This document shows positions 43,624-54,099 of a DNA stretch of 64,000 bases, piece after piece. The translations under genes and the position numbers were made by a program. Position 1 is the stretch's first letter. Each line of letters opens with the position of its first letter. The stretch is from Ascarosepion bandense (taxonomy: Eukaryota; Mollusca; Cephalopoda; Sepiida; Sepiidae): contig JBBBDQ010001279.1 in the NCBI GenBank assembly GCA_037127315.1, positions 315,001 through 379,000 on the forward strand, read 5' to 3'. The notes beneath the pieces were generated by a model. It was given only the letters and a program-made list of their open reading frames with translations, ran no database searches and was not told the DNA's origin.

Positions 43624-46111
43624 AGAATGAGTACTGAACTGTTATGTAATATCAGTCCTCCCATATGGCAGAATGCTGGACACCTCCTCACAGATGAAGA
43701 AGATACTTGAAGCAATAGAAACAAAGAAATGAGTACTGAACTGTTATGTAATATCAGTCCTCCTATATGGCAGTGAATGCTGGACAATCTCTCACAGATG
43801 AAGAAGATACTTGAAGCAATAGAAACAAAGAATGAGTACTGAACCGCGTAACATCAGTCCTCCTATATGGCAGTGAATACTGGACAATCTCCCACAGATG
43901 AAGAAGATAGTTTGGAAGCAATAGGAACAAAGAAATGAGTACTGAACTGTTATGTAATATCAGTCCTCCTATATGGCAGTGAATGCTGGACAATCTCCTC
44001 ACAGATGAAGATACTGAAGCAATAGAAACTAAAGAAAAGAGTACTGAACTGCTATGTAATATCAGTCTTCCTATATGGCAGTGAATGCTGGACACAATTT
44101 CCCTAACACAAGTTAAAGATACTTGAAGCAATAGAAACAAAGAAATGAGTACTGAACTGCTATGTAATATCAGTCTTCCTATATGGCAGTGAATGCTGGA
44201 CAATCTCCTCACAGATGAAGAAGATACTTGAAGCAATAGAAACAAAGAAATGAGTACTGAACTGCTATGTAATATCAGTCTTCCTATATGGCAGTGAATG
44301 CTGGACAATCTCCTCACAGATGAAGAAGATACTTGAAGCAATAGAAACAAAGAAATGAGTACTGAACTGCTATAACATCAGTCTTCCTATATGGCAGTGA
44401 ATGCTGGACAATCTCCTCACAGACAGCTTAAAGACACGAAGCAATAGAAACAAAGAAAAGAGTACTGAACTGCTACAATATCAGTCTTCCTATATGGCAG
44501 TGAATGCTGGACAATCTCCTCACAGATGAAGAAGATACTGAAGCAATAGAAACAAAGAAATGAGTACTGAACTGCTATGTAATATCAGTCTTCCTATATG
44601 GCAGTGAATGCTTGAATAACCTCTCACAGATGAAGAAGATACTAAAGCAATAGAAACAAAGAAATGAGTACTGAACTGCTATGTAATATCAGTCTTCCTA
44701 TATGGCAGTGAATGCTGGACAATCTCCTCACAGATGCATGAAGATACTTGAAGCAATAGAAACAAAGAATGAGTACTGAACTGCTACAGGCATATCAGCT
44801 CTTCCATATGCGGCAGTGAATGCTGGACAATCTCCTCACAGATGAAGAAGATACTTGAAGCAATAGAAACAAAGAAAATGAGTACTGAACTGTTATGTAA
44901 TATCAGTCTTCCTATATGGCAGTGAATGCTGGACAATCTCCTCACAGATGAAGAAGAGACTTGAAGCAATAGAAAAAAAGAAAAGAGTATTGAACTGCTA
45001 TGTAATATCAGTCTTCCTATATGGCAGTGAATGCTGGACAATCTCTTCACAGATTAAGAAGAGACTTGAAGCGACAGAAACAAAGAATGGAGCACTGAAC
45101 TGTTATGTAATATCAGTCCTCCTATATGGCAGTGAATACTGGACAATCTCCTCACAGATGAAGAAGAGACTTGAAGCGACAGAAACAAAGAAAAGAGTAC
45201 TGAACTGTTATGTAATATCAGTCCTCCTATATGGCAGTGAATGCTGGACAATCTCTTCACAGATGAAGAAGAGACTTGAAGCAATAGAAACAAAGAAAAG
45301 AGTACTGAACTGCTATGTAATATCAGTCTTCCTATATGGCAGTGAATGCTGGACAATCTCTCCACAGATGAAGAAGAGACTTGAAGCAAGAGAAACAAAG
45401 GAAAGAGTACTGAACTGCTATGTAATATCAGTCTTCTTATATGGCAGTGAATGCTGGACAATCTCTCCACAGATGAAGAAGATACTTGAAGCAATAGAAA
45501 GAAAGAAAAGAGTACTGAACTGCTATGTAATATCAGTCTTCCTATATGGCAGTGAATGCTGGACAATCTCTCCACAGATGAAGAAGAGACTTGAAGCAAT
45601 AGAAACAAAGAAAAGAGTACTGAACTGCTATGTAATATCAGTCTTCCTATATGGCAGTGAATGCTGGACAATCTCTCCACAGATGAAGAAGAGACTTGAA
45701 GCAAGAGAAACAAAGAAAAGAGTACTGAACTGCTATGTAATATCAGTCTTCCTATATGGCAGTGAATGCTGGACAATCTCTCCACAGATGAAGAAGAGAC
45801 TTGAAGCAATAGAAACAAAGAAAAGAGTACTGAACTGCTATGTAATATCAGTCTTCCTATATGGCAGTGAATGCTGGACAATCTCTCCACAGATGAAGAA
45901 GAGACTTGAAGCAATAGAAACAAAGAAAAGAGTACTGAACTGCTATGTAATATCAGTCTTCCTATATGGCAGTGAATGCTGGACAATCTCTCCACAGATG
46001 AAGAAGATACTTGAAGCAATAGAAACAAAGAAAAGAGTACTGAACTGCTATGTAATATCAGTCTTCCTATATGGCAATGAATGCTGGACAATCTTTTCGC
46101 AGATGAAGTGA
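36926..46111 (+). repeat. 105-bp satellite derived from a LINE RT ORF, about 87 copies
   Basis: Exact 105-bp period over 9.2 kb. Each unit, read on the plus strand, is 35 codons of group-2 LINE protein: ETKKRVLNCYVISVLLYGSE, then CWTISSQMKKRLEAI. The unit aligns end to end with 26098-26202, a single-copy LINE. After the last unit (46111) the flank resembles the next part of the LINE, so amplification took place inside a LINE copy. Most central units carry AAATGA instead of AAAAGA, which puts a stop in the plus frame. Runs without that stop are at 37404-37967 and 44948-46111. Higher-order periods of 315 bp are visible. Confidence 0.95.
44948..46111 (+). pseudogene. Sense open frame of 11 satellite units
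   Basis: 387 codons in the RT sense frame: eleven tandem copies of the 35-residue segment KKRVLNCYVISVFLYGSECW... with small changes (FSQ, SPQ, SSQ). These right-end units keep AAAAGA and a TCTCCACAG variant, so they form a subfamily distinct from the array centre. It is not a functional protein: one LINE segment repeated. Confidence 0.8.
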
Positions 46112-46470
46112 CTTAAAGTAACAGAAATTTGATGCTACAAGATGCTGAGTTTACCATGAACCGAACACATGAGCAACGTCGAAAAAATGTAAACAAAAAT
46201 CTCTTATACATAACATCAGTAACAGACAGTTGAAATTTCTGGAGTACATAAATATTTCATATTCGCAGGACACATTGAAGGCAAGAGGGTCAAAGAAAAT
46301 AACGCATAACCTACCAATCGAGTTTGAGTAAATGTATGGCGAATGCAAGATTTAAGAGAGGGAACGAAAAGGAAAAATTTATTAAAAGCTAAAAAGGAAA
46401 AGGAATTGTAGAGCGTCAGGATCGCCAACGCCCTGAAAGGACACGGTAAGATAGCTGAAGAAAAAGAAAG
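46112..46470 (+). pseudogene. Group-2 LINE remnant flanking the satellite
   Basis: Directly after the last unit, broken frames give CYKMLSLP, TEHMSN and a QTVEISGVH-like stretch. These are the decayed equivalents of EMWFYRRMLRIPWTEHVSN and KRQLKFLGHI. This places the satellite within its parent LINE. Confidence 0.65.
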
Positions 46471-46699
46471 TTGGTAATGAAATAGCTTTTGAGTACGGTT
46501 CGTTAGAAACGAATTGCTTGTATTTTTTTTTTCTCTTTCATTTTTTAAACCGTGTGATTCGACGCACCAGTGAATCATCGCTTGAATTATTTCTTCAAAT
46601 AACTTAGAAGAAATAGAGCGAAATGAAGAGTCATGCCGGGTGAATTAAAATAAATATTGGTCCGAAACTAATGAAATGAAATGGCTGCAAATGAATGTA

Positions 46700-47760
46700 T
46701 ATATAGATACGAGTATAATGCGAGTTTTTAAGATTAGTTTTTTTTACGACAAAAATAAAGAGTCGCACTATATACACAGATAGTTTTTTGAAGAGTTTCA
46801 AAATCAAGCATTTTCGATGACTTATTGTACTGTTTGAGTTTTCAGTTTCAGTTTTTTTACAAAAAAAAACGGATGGTGTTCTGTGAGAAGTTATTTTTCG
46901 AAGAGGTTAAAAATCATGCATTTTCGATGACTTATGTGCGTTGTGGCGCAGTGGATATCGCCTCGGAACGAAAAATCGGGGAACCGAGTTCGAATTCTAG
47001 TTGAATTCCTTGCATTCACTTACGCGCAAATACCCTTGGGAAAGGTATTAATCCGTCTCTTCCCTCCAGTTATGGTTTAAATAATAGGACAGATTGGGTT
47101 CTATAGCCTTGGTCGGCAGCCAGTCTACCGCAGAAAGCAATGGCAACCTACTGCGGGATAATCTTCTGCCCAGTCAGTCAAATTTATGAGCCATCTTCAG
47201 AGAGGTTATTAAGACGATAACACAATAACATCCACCATCAGCGACGATTTTATTTTGTGTTGACATAAAACTCCGCTTCGCCCAAGCATGTATCGCGTAT
47301 GGCACTTAACTGACTGACTATTGTACTGTACACAGATATATTCGAGTATAGTTTGAGTTTTCATTTTCAGTATTTTTATCAAAAAAAAAAAACGGATGGT
47401 GTTCTGTGAGAAGTTATTTTTCGAAGAGGTTAAAAATCATGCATTTTCGATGACTCATTTTACTGTACACAGATATATTCGAGTATAGTTTGAGTTTTCA
47501 GTTTCATTTTTTTTTTTTTAGGTAAAAAAAACGGATGGCGTGCCGTGAAAAGTTATTTTTTGAAGAGGTTAAAAATCATGCAGTTTGGATGACCTGCAGC
47601 AGTATAGATAGGTACCATATATACACAAGTATAGCATGAGTTGTCATGATCAGTTTTTTACGAAAAGAAAGGAGCGTGTTATACACAGATTATTTTTTGA
47701 AGAGGTTAAAAATCATGCATTCTCAGCCATACACAAAAACAAATGTACGCGATCTTAATC
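46700..47760 (+). repeat. About 120-130 bp tandem repeat split by a SINE
   Basis: Units with GAGTTTTCAGTTTCAG, AAAACGGATGGTGTTCTGTG, AGTTATTTTTCGAAGAGG and AAATCATGCATTTTCGATG at about 46740, 46880, 47370, 47480 and 47640. A related unit lies at 51960-52110. The SINE at 46934-47320 interrupts it. 47760-48330 after it has nothing I recognise. Confidence 0.85.
46934..47320 (+). mobile_element. SINE family 1 carrying a Penelope-derived patch
   Basis: Good head (GTGCGTTGTGGCGCAGTGG) and B box (GAGTTCGAATTC), central block and CAGTCTACCGCAGAAAGC. At 47181-47279 the usual hairpin TGTCTCTTTCGAGACATGAT is replaced by about 99 bp matching 48650-48741 (CCATCTTCAGAGAGGTTATT ... GACATAAAACTCCGCT). The SINE then resumes at CGCCCAAGC and ends normally. 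Confidence 0.85.
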
Positions 47761-48335
47761 TTCGCCTCAGATATTTTAAGGTAAGTGTTTTTATCATCGT
47801 TTGAGATTCATACTTTCCCAAGGATATTGGCATGTAGGTGAATATAATGAACTTGAGTAAAACTCAAACTCATCTCTCTACTTTTTCAGAAAGTATTTCA
47901 TGTTACTTTTGTTGCTTTTTAATTCAAAGGGTTTTTTACATTCTACAACCCTTAAAGGAAATGTATAAATTTTAATAAGGAATTCACCCCAAGGAGATTT
48001 GAACAGGGTGTCTACACTAGATAAGAATATTTATGGCAATTCATTACTTTTAAATCAATTTCGCTTGAAACATACAAAAAAAACTTTTAAAACAGAAAAT
48101 ACTGAGGATATTTGTCAGAAACAAAGCCGCAATCAGAGAAAGCTTTCCTGAATAAAATAAAAACAACTCAGTCTTTAGCTATAATTCAACAAAGCAATAT
48201 CTACTCCTGAAAATTTTTCACAAACAGTAATCATTCTATAACTCCTTCCATTTAATAAACAGACACTTTTGCTCCTCAGATGACATATCAACTTCTAAAT
48301 GGGGCATTCTTCTACATGAGAAAAATTATAAAGTA

Positions 48336-48410
48336 AAATCCATCTTGCACATACACAAATTTACTATTTGTCGATGCACTGAATACCGTTGCCATATCTG
48401 GTTTGGTACA
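48336..48410 (+). pseudogene. Short group-1 LINE fragment
   Basis: KSILHIHKFTICRCTEYRCH followed by IWFG: a 75-bp piece of the RT C-terminal domain with no visible ends, directly against a PLE fragment. Confidence 0.6.
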
Positions 48411-48414
48411 AAAA

Positions 48415-48981
48415 AGAATGAGGTCAATTTATTTTCTATAAAATATGCCCAGAATTCAGTGTATCGAGGCAGCAAATAATTTTCTAAACATATACTGTTA
48501 AATATAAGAGACAATGAATGTCTATTATGTTTAATCATGAGCCGTTCTAAACGTCGTATTTTGGCTTTAATTTCAGTTAAAAATAAAGACAAAAATTCTC
48601 CAACATTTGGATAATTTTTTATTAAGTTGGTTCTAAGCTTTCGGCTCACATGAGCCATCTTCAGAGAGGTTATTAAGACGGTAACACAATAACCTCCACC
48701 ATCAGCGACGATTTTATTTTGTGTTGACATAAAACTCCGCTAGGCAACGGCAATAGTTACCAAAAATAATAAATGCAGTTCGCAAATTTGCAATGCGGTT
48801 CTATGACGTCACACCGCGTGATAGCGCGAAATGACAACAGAAGCATGTATTCAAATGCTATGTAATGTGTTATGACCATATTTAAACGTGATTTTATTTT
48901 CAACTGAAATTAAAGCCAAAAATACGACGTTTAGAACGGCTCATGATTAAACATAATAGACATTCATTGTCTCTTATATTT

Positions 48982-48990
<9 letters not shown>
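48415..48990. mobile_element. Penelope-like fragments in head-to-head order
   Basis: 48426-48741 on the minus strand: a terminus with AAGCTTTCGGCTCACATGAG and then an open frame with RKLRTNLIKNYPNVGEFLSL and IFNSICLENYLLPRYTEF. 48895-48990 on the plus strand repeats part of the same frame (KIRRLERLMIKHNRHSL). Between them is unrelated GC-richer sequence of about 150 bp. Same overall arrangement as at 24989-25560. Confidence 0.62.
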
Positions 48991-49037
<47 letters not shown>

Positions 49038-49042
<5 letters not shown>

Positions 49043-49277
49043 ACTTTGAAAAACAGTAGCTACCCTAGCATCTACGCACTGTTCATTCAGTAATGAATTA
49101 GAATATTCTCACTACTGGCGGCGTATGAATATATGTATATCACACGCTAACAGTTTGCCTCCGAGCGCCCATAGCTCAGAGGTAGAATTGCCGGCTGACT
49201 CAACTTCAATCGGGTTTCAAAGCAATCGGATATGTAACCATACTGATGAGCTGCGGGTGACTATATATATATATATA
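49038..49277 (+). mobile_element. tRNA-like SINE (family 2)
   Basis: Head ACTTTGAAAAACAGTAGC, tRNA-like part with CATAGCTCAGAGGTAGAATT (A box) and a shortened B region (CGGGTTTCAAAG), body TACTGATGAGCTGCGGGTGA, TA tail. Preceded by a TA microsatellite at 48988-49037. Confidence 0.75.
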
Positions 49278-49279
49278 TG

Positions 49280-49697
49280 AGGACATAGGTAGCTTTGGAG
49301 AGGTAGTACCTTTGATATCTGGCACGCTGCCCCTTCAGATGGACGGGCATTACAACCGTCTTCTAAGTCTCTCAAATGATGGCTCCAAGTTGATATGCCC
49401 CCGTAAACTGCTTCATCTAACGGGCTAAATTCACGTGAGTGTGGGATGCCAATGCGGTACCACGAAGGACCTCCTCACCGACCAGGTTGGAGGGGTTCCT
49501 CAGATTAATTACAACGACCACGTGTTCGTGACCATGGCGAGCCACCTAGTTGGTGGACAGCATCGGCTATGGTCTAACCTAGAGAGGGATGGGTTCCGTC
49601 AGGTTAAAACGTCCATGACGCAGCACATGATGAGCACATCATAAAACCATTCTGTTTCGGTCGTGTATCAGTGCCTGGAACACGACCGAGACTTTTT
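49280..49697 (+). other. GC-richer block of unknown identity with terminal hairpin
   Basis: About 410 bp clearly denser in GC than its surroundings, with an open frame of 69 codons (49435-49644) that I do not recognise. It ends in an inverted pair CGGTCGTGT (about 49658) and ACACGACCG (about 49680) followed by a T-run, which resembles an RNA 3' end. Function unknown. Confidence 0.35.
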
Positions 49698-49954
49698 ACA
49701 TGTTAAATTCTAAAATGTCTAGAATCTTTATTTGAAAACATAAAATATCTCTTTTTCACAGATTAACTTTAGATTATTATTTTTCAAATAAAACTAAAAT
49801 TTAACTTTAAAGAAGAAGACATTTAAATTATATAAAAGGCGTTCTTTATCCTTTTTAGAAAATCCATAGCGGTATCTAGTATTTTAGAGTCGACACTTTG
49901 TTAATAAAAAAAGTATAGATAAATAATTTTTTAAACGCTGCTTAGACGTGGCAC

Positions 49955-50042
49955 AAGGCGGAAAATATGGGGTACCCAGTGAGGATCGAAATCATTACGC
50001 AGTTGTAACGCGGCCGACTTGCTAACCATTACACCGCGTACG
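49955..50042 (-). mobile_element. tRNA-like monomer
   Basis: Minus strand: GCGGTGTAATGGTTAGCAAG (A box), GATTTCGATCCTCACTGGGT (B box) and CCCCATATTTTCCGCCTTGT. Same monomer as the 34.9-36.1 kb array. Its isolated state makes it look like a SINE head. Confidence 0.6.
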
Positions 50043-50043
50043 T

Positions 50044-50088
<45 letters not shown>

Positions 50089-50099
50089 AGCAAGCAGTC

Positions 50100-50160
<61 letters not shown>

Positions 50161-50170
50161 GAGGCAGCTG

Positions 50171-50231
<61 letters not shown>

Positions 50232-50244
50232 TAAGCAAGCAGTC

Positions 50245-50283
<39 letters not shown>
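50042..50283 (+). repeat. (GATA)n microsatellite with spacers
   Basis: GATA blocks separated by AAGCAAGCAGTCAA and ATGAGGCAGCTGAG. The Ile-Tyr-Leu-Ser frames on the minus strand are repeat translations. Confidence 0.97.
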
Positions 50284-50284
<1 letters not shown>

Positions 50285-50352
50285 GAAAGGCGGCGTCAAG
50301 GCTGGCCAGTACTTAGACGGGAGACCACTTAGGAACGCCCAGTATTGTAAGA
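50285..50352 (+). ncRNA. 5S rRNA-derived fragment
   Basis: GGCTGGCCAGTACTTAGACG followed by GGAGACCACTTAGGAACGCC and CAGTATTGTAAG corresponds to the 3' half of 5S rRNA, including box C. It is joined directly to the GATA tract. Too short and diverged for a gene. Confidence 0.7.
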
Positions 50353-50654
50353 AATAGCAGAGGTCATTTCATCATTGATATGAATTATCCATGAACGACC
50401 CCACCTGCGTTTGACCATCAGACTCGAATCGTATGTGGCACAAAAAGTCGCCAATTAACTTGAGTGTTTCTTGTGATTGGATCAAGGACGTTTGATGTGG
50501 ATAGTTCACTAATTGTTGTGCAAGCTATTGTATGACTGTAAACAATTGGGCAGGTACCGTTGGGTTTCCGGACCTTTTGGGTGTTAGGACCGCCACATCC
50601 GCAGCAGGGTGTTTCAGTGTTAGCGGGAACTCGTCATATGTATTACGAAGATAC

Positions 50655-50655
50655 T

Positions 50656-50716
<61 letters not shown>

Positions 50717-50751
50717 CATAAATGAAATAGATAGATAGATAGCTAGCTAGC

Positions 50752-50790
<39 letters not shown>

Positions 50791-50815
50791 CATAAATGAG
50801 ATAGATAGATATGAA
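50655..50815 (+). repeat. (GATA)n microsatellite
   Basis: Two GATA blocks separated by ACATAAATGAA-type spacers and a CTAGCTAGCTAG variant. Confidence 0.97.
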
Positions 50816-50819
50816 CAGA

Positions 50820-51735
50820 CTGACAAAGTAAACCTGACAGCTGCTCTTGAAAATAACCTCCACTCACTGGTCAACTGAAACAGAGAAACTTCCCTGCCCG
50901 CCATCATAGATAAACTTGCCTGCCGGCCATCAGCATAGAAGATGCTCGTTCCATGGAGAGCAACACATTGTGCCGCCTTGACCTCACTTTTTCAAATGAC
51001 CTAAAGTGGAACGACTACGTCGAATCAATAGCTGCATCTACCGCAAGGAAAGTAAATTCTCGTCAAAATCTATCTTGCATATTTATAAATCTACCATTCG
51101 TCCATGCATTTAATACTACTGTTATATCTTGTCGGCCGCCCCTGCCATTTATCTTGAGGTTCTCGACCAAATCCAAAGGCGAATCTGCAATGTAATCGAT
51201 TCAGTCACTTTCTCACCGATGAGATGTGCCTTCCCTCTGGCTCTTCTACAAATGTTTTCACGGCTCCTGCTCTGACGAGCTTAGCTCCCTAGTGCCCTTT
51301 ATACACGAGTTTACTCGAACTACTTGACTGGCAAATAAGTCCCACCCTTTTAAAATCTAAGTCAAATGCAGCCCTCACTTCTACTCTATTAGCTTCTTTT
51401 GTCGCACTTCTTGCTTGTGGAACTCCCTTCTCTATAACTGCTTCCCTGATAGCTACAATCTCCAAGAGTTTAAATACAATGTCAATTGCCATCTCCCGTC
51501 TCCTTGATTTCCATCCTTCTCTTATCCTTTTCCCAACACCCACTGTATCTTGTTCTACTCCCTTTTCACTCTACTCTCATGCAACTCTCTTCACACCAGT
51601 ATTTCCATCCTTCTCTTAGCCATTTTCTGACACCCCCTGTAACCTGTTCTTTTTTCTCTCCGCCCTCCTCTTATTTAGCACCCTGCGCAACAGTGACAGT
51701 ACTACCTTGATTGGGGTGAAACGATTTAAAAACAA
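50820..51735 (+). pseudogene. Decayed group-1 LINE with 3' tail
   Basis: SNDLKWNDYVESIAASTARK near 50990 and later SRTSCLWNS-like, DSYNLQEFKYNVNCHL and the tail AGCACCCTGCGCAACAGTG ... TTGGGGTGAAACGATTTAAA. Many frameshifts. 5' end undefined, near 50820. Confidence 0.75.
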
Positions 51736-51761
51736 AACATTTAAAAAATCAAAGTCTTACA

Positions 51762-52240
51762 GAGTTCTACGGCTACACACTGATTCTCGCACGATCACTG
51801 AAGTTAAGCTATCTTGTGTCTGGTCAGTACTTAGATGGGGGACTGCATGAAAATATCAGGTGCTGTAAGCATGGATGTGCAGGTGGTGTAATGGATAATG
51901 GCTCAGAATTAGAAATAGGAGGAACCAATCAGGTTCTTTAAATTCCCTTAGCGTATATATTGCGAGTCTCATGACCTGTTTTTTTACGCAAAACATGGGG
52001 TAGGGGCGCCCTATACACGGGTAATTATAATCTGGAGGAGTTAAAATTCAAGCAAAGAATTTCAGGGTCCACAGTATGCATGAATTCGGCTTATACACGA
52101 GTATATACGGTACGTTCAAATACTCTTTGAAAAGGTATAAATCCAGCTATTCCCCCCAGAGATAATAATGATTTATTGATATGTCCTACTAATGGTTAAT
52201 TAGTAGGACATATCAATAAATCATTATTATCTCTAAGATT
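51762..52240 (+). mobile_element. 5S-tRNA chimeric SINE, interrupted
   Basis: 5S-like part 51765-51870 (CTACGGCTACACACTGATTC, GATCACTGAAGTTAAGC, CAGTACTTAGATGGGGGACT, AGGTGCTGTAAGC) is joined to GTGGTGTAATGGATAATGGC (A box). At about 51940-52110 a piece of the 120-130 bp tandem repeat interrupts it. The central block resumes at AAATACTCTTTGAAAAGGTA and ends in TGGTTAATTAGTAGG, where the palindrome at 52158-52234 arose. Confidence 0.72.
52158..52234. repeat. Perfect 36-bp palindrome
   Basis: AGAGATAATAATGATTTATT... (52158-52193) is exactly inverted at 52199-52234 with a 5-bp GGTTA loop. The right arm overlaps the expected 3' part of the SINE, so the left arm is the added one. Confidence 0.92.
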
Positions 52241-52242
52241 AG

Positions 52243-53742
52243 TCTTACAATCTAAAACTATTTTTTGGCTTTAAATAAACTGCAAAAGGTTGATAAGCCA
52301 TAAAAAAACAGATCAACCCATTAAAACTGCCTTCAAAATGCGTATCTTATATTCCGAAAAAAGGTATGTCGTTACAACTAATTCAATTATTAAGATTTAA
52401 AATAATGTTCAAATATCAAAAAGGCTCCTGTTTGACAAACTAGACCCCCGATAAAAACCAAAAGTGGACATTGAAATGGTAGCTTTAGAAAAAGTGTTTC
52501 TGTTTTTCCTACATTAAAAATAGAACGATAGCTCTCGTAGATCGAATTAAAGAACAAGGACTATTTCCAACCTAAGACATACAGGCAGTTGTCTCAAGCT
52601 ACCTCACATGTGTGGTCTACCCAAGATTCACAAAGGCAGTATTCCGGTCAGACCGATTGTTAGCAGTCAAGGTTTTGTGTACCACCCTCAGAGTCGCTTT
52701 TTTGTGGATATAATTGGCCCACTAATAGTAAAGCCACCGTCACATGACCAAAATTTGTAGAAGCTAATCAAAGATGCTTCCATCCAATGCAACCAAATAG
52801 TAAGCCTGAATATGGTGAGTCTGTTCACCAAGGTCCCACGATGAAGGCGCTATCGGTATGATTAACGATAGGTATGTGTAGGGAGAGAGTGGCCTCGGGC
52901 TCATCCCTAGGACAACGGACCAGTATACCACTAGATAAACTGATGGAGATACTTGCATACAAACAACACACTTTAGAAGAGAACAGATATATACTGGCAG
53001 GGTGAAGACTTAGCAATGGGCTCGCCATTATCACCATCATTAGCTAACATATACATGGAATACTTCGAAGATATGGCATTAGAATCCACAGCACTAAAGC
53101 CAACTCTATGGCTGAGATACGTTGATGACACATTCATAATCTGACCACACCAGGAAGAGTCCCAGACTCTACTGAACCATGTGAACTGAATAAGAAAAAA
53201 AGAAAAAAAAGAGAGCGACAAAAACTAGCATTCTTGGATGTACTAATATCTCGAACAGAGAATGGGTTCAATACATCTGTATATTGCAGGCGAATATTCA
53301 CCCAACAATACCAGACTTTAACTCCCACCACCCATACAATGTAAAGAAAGGGATCGTCCGCTGCTTGCAACATCGAGCAAAAGTCATAAGTGGAGACATA
53401 TGAACAGTCGGTATAAGCAGTACCCAACAACGTACAACGGCCGAAACGTCGTAAACATGGCAATAAAGATGGGGACAACAGTCAGAAAAGTGTAAATAAT
53501 GTAAATACTACCATGTCTCAGCAAATACCTACCCGTATTGTATCACTGTCTATATTGACCAGCATATATAAATAGTCGAGTCAAAACACGACTCGCATGG
53601 CCTTGCGTTTAAGCATGATTGCAAAAGATGAATTTTTCATTAGAAGTAGAAGTATTGTTCTGTTGACTGATAGGTTTATTTTTTATGTCTTATCAACCTT
53701 TTGTAGTTCATTTAAAGCCAGAAAATATTTTTAGATTGTAAG
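52243..53742 (+). mobile_element. Penelope-like element with inverted terminal segments
   Basis: Interior is a decayed PLE reverse transcriptase (see next entry). About 75 bp at 52243-52318 (TTACAATCTAAAACTATTTT, TGGCTTTAAATAAACTGC, AAGGTTGATAAGCC) returns inverted at 53665-53742. A GGCCGAAACGTCGTAAAC block follows the coding region near 53440, as PLE terminal regions often show. Inverted terminal pieces are known for PLEs. Confidence 0.8.
52540..53400 (+). pseudogene. Penelope-like reverse transcriptase, inactivated
   Basis: Translated segments in order: HVCGLPKIHKGSIPVRPIVS (52605 on), FVDIIGPLIVKPPSHDQN, VSLNMVSLFTKVP, LAMGSPLSPSLANIYMEYFE (53010 on), LWLRYVDDTFII (YVDD at 53118-53129), LAFLDVLISRTENGFNTSVY and YNVKKGIVRCLQHRAKVIS. 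These are the fingerprints of Penelope-like reverse transcriptases, which are related to telomerase. The frame shifts at least three times. A TGA follows DDTFII where a tryptophan is usual, and a Lys-rich insertion (KKRKKKR) interrupts the region after it. The GIY-YIG endonuclease is not seen. Confidence 0.88.
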
Positions 53743-54099
53743 AAATTTTTAGAGATGACGATCACAGGTTACTTGGTCAAAACGTTGTGTCAATATCGAC
53801 TAAAGCGAAAACGACAGCTCGATTAACTTTTCCCAGAATTCATGGATATACACAGAGAATAAATAAATGAATTGTGGAGAACTATGGTCGCCTACACCCT
53901 GAAGGAGATGGCTACAACCTAGAAAAAAAAAAGAGTAGTGTGCCATACTATTTAAGCCATAGCTAGGGAGGAGGAAAAGAGACAAAGTCATGATTTTTCC
54001 AAAAGGTGCGAAAGTGAACGCAGTTTGACGTTCTCAGAATTTGAACTCCGTTCGTCGATTCAACTTTCCACTTTATTGTTAAGCATTCTATAAAGTAGA

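Noticed and set aside
37000..46000. CRISPR-like array
   Set aside because: Regular spacing, but units are contiguous and homologous along their whole length with no unique spacers, and the context is a eukaryotic LINE.
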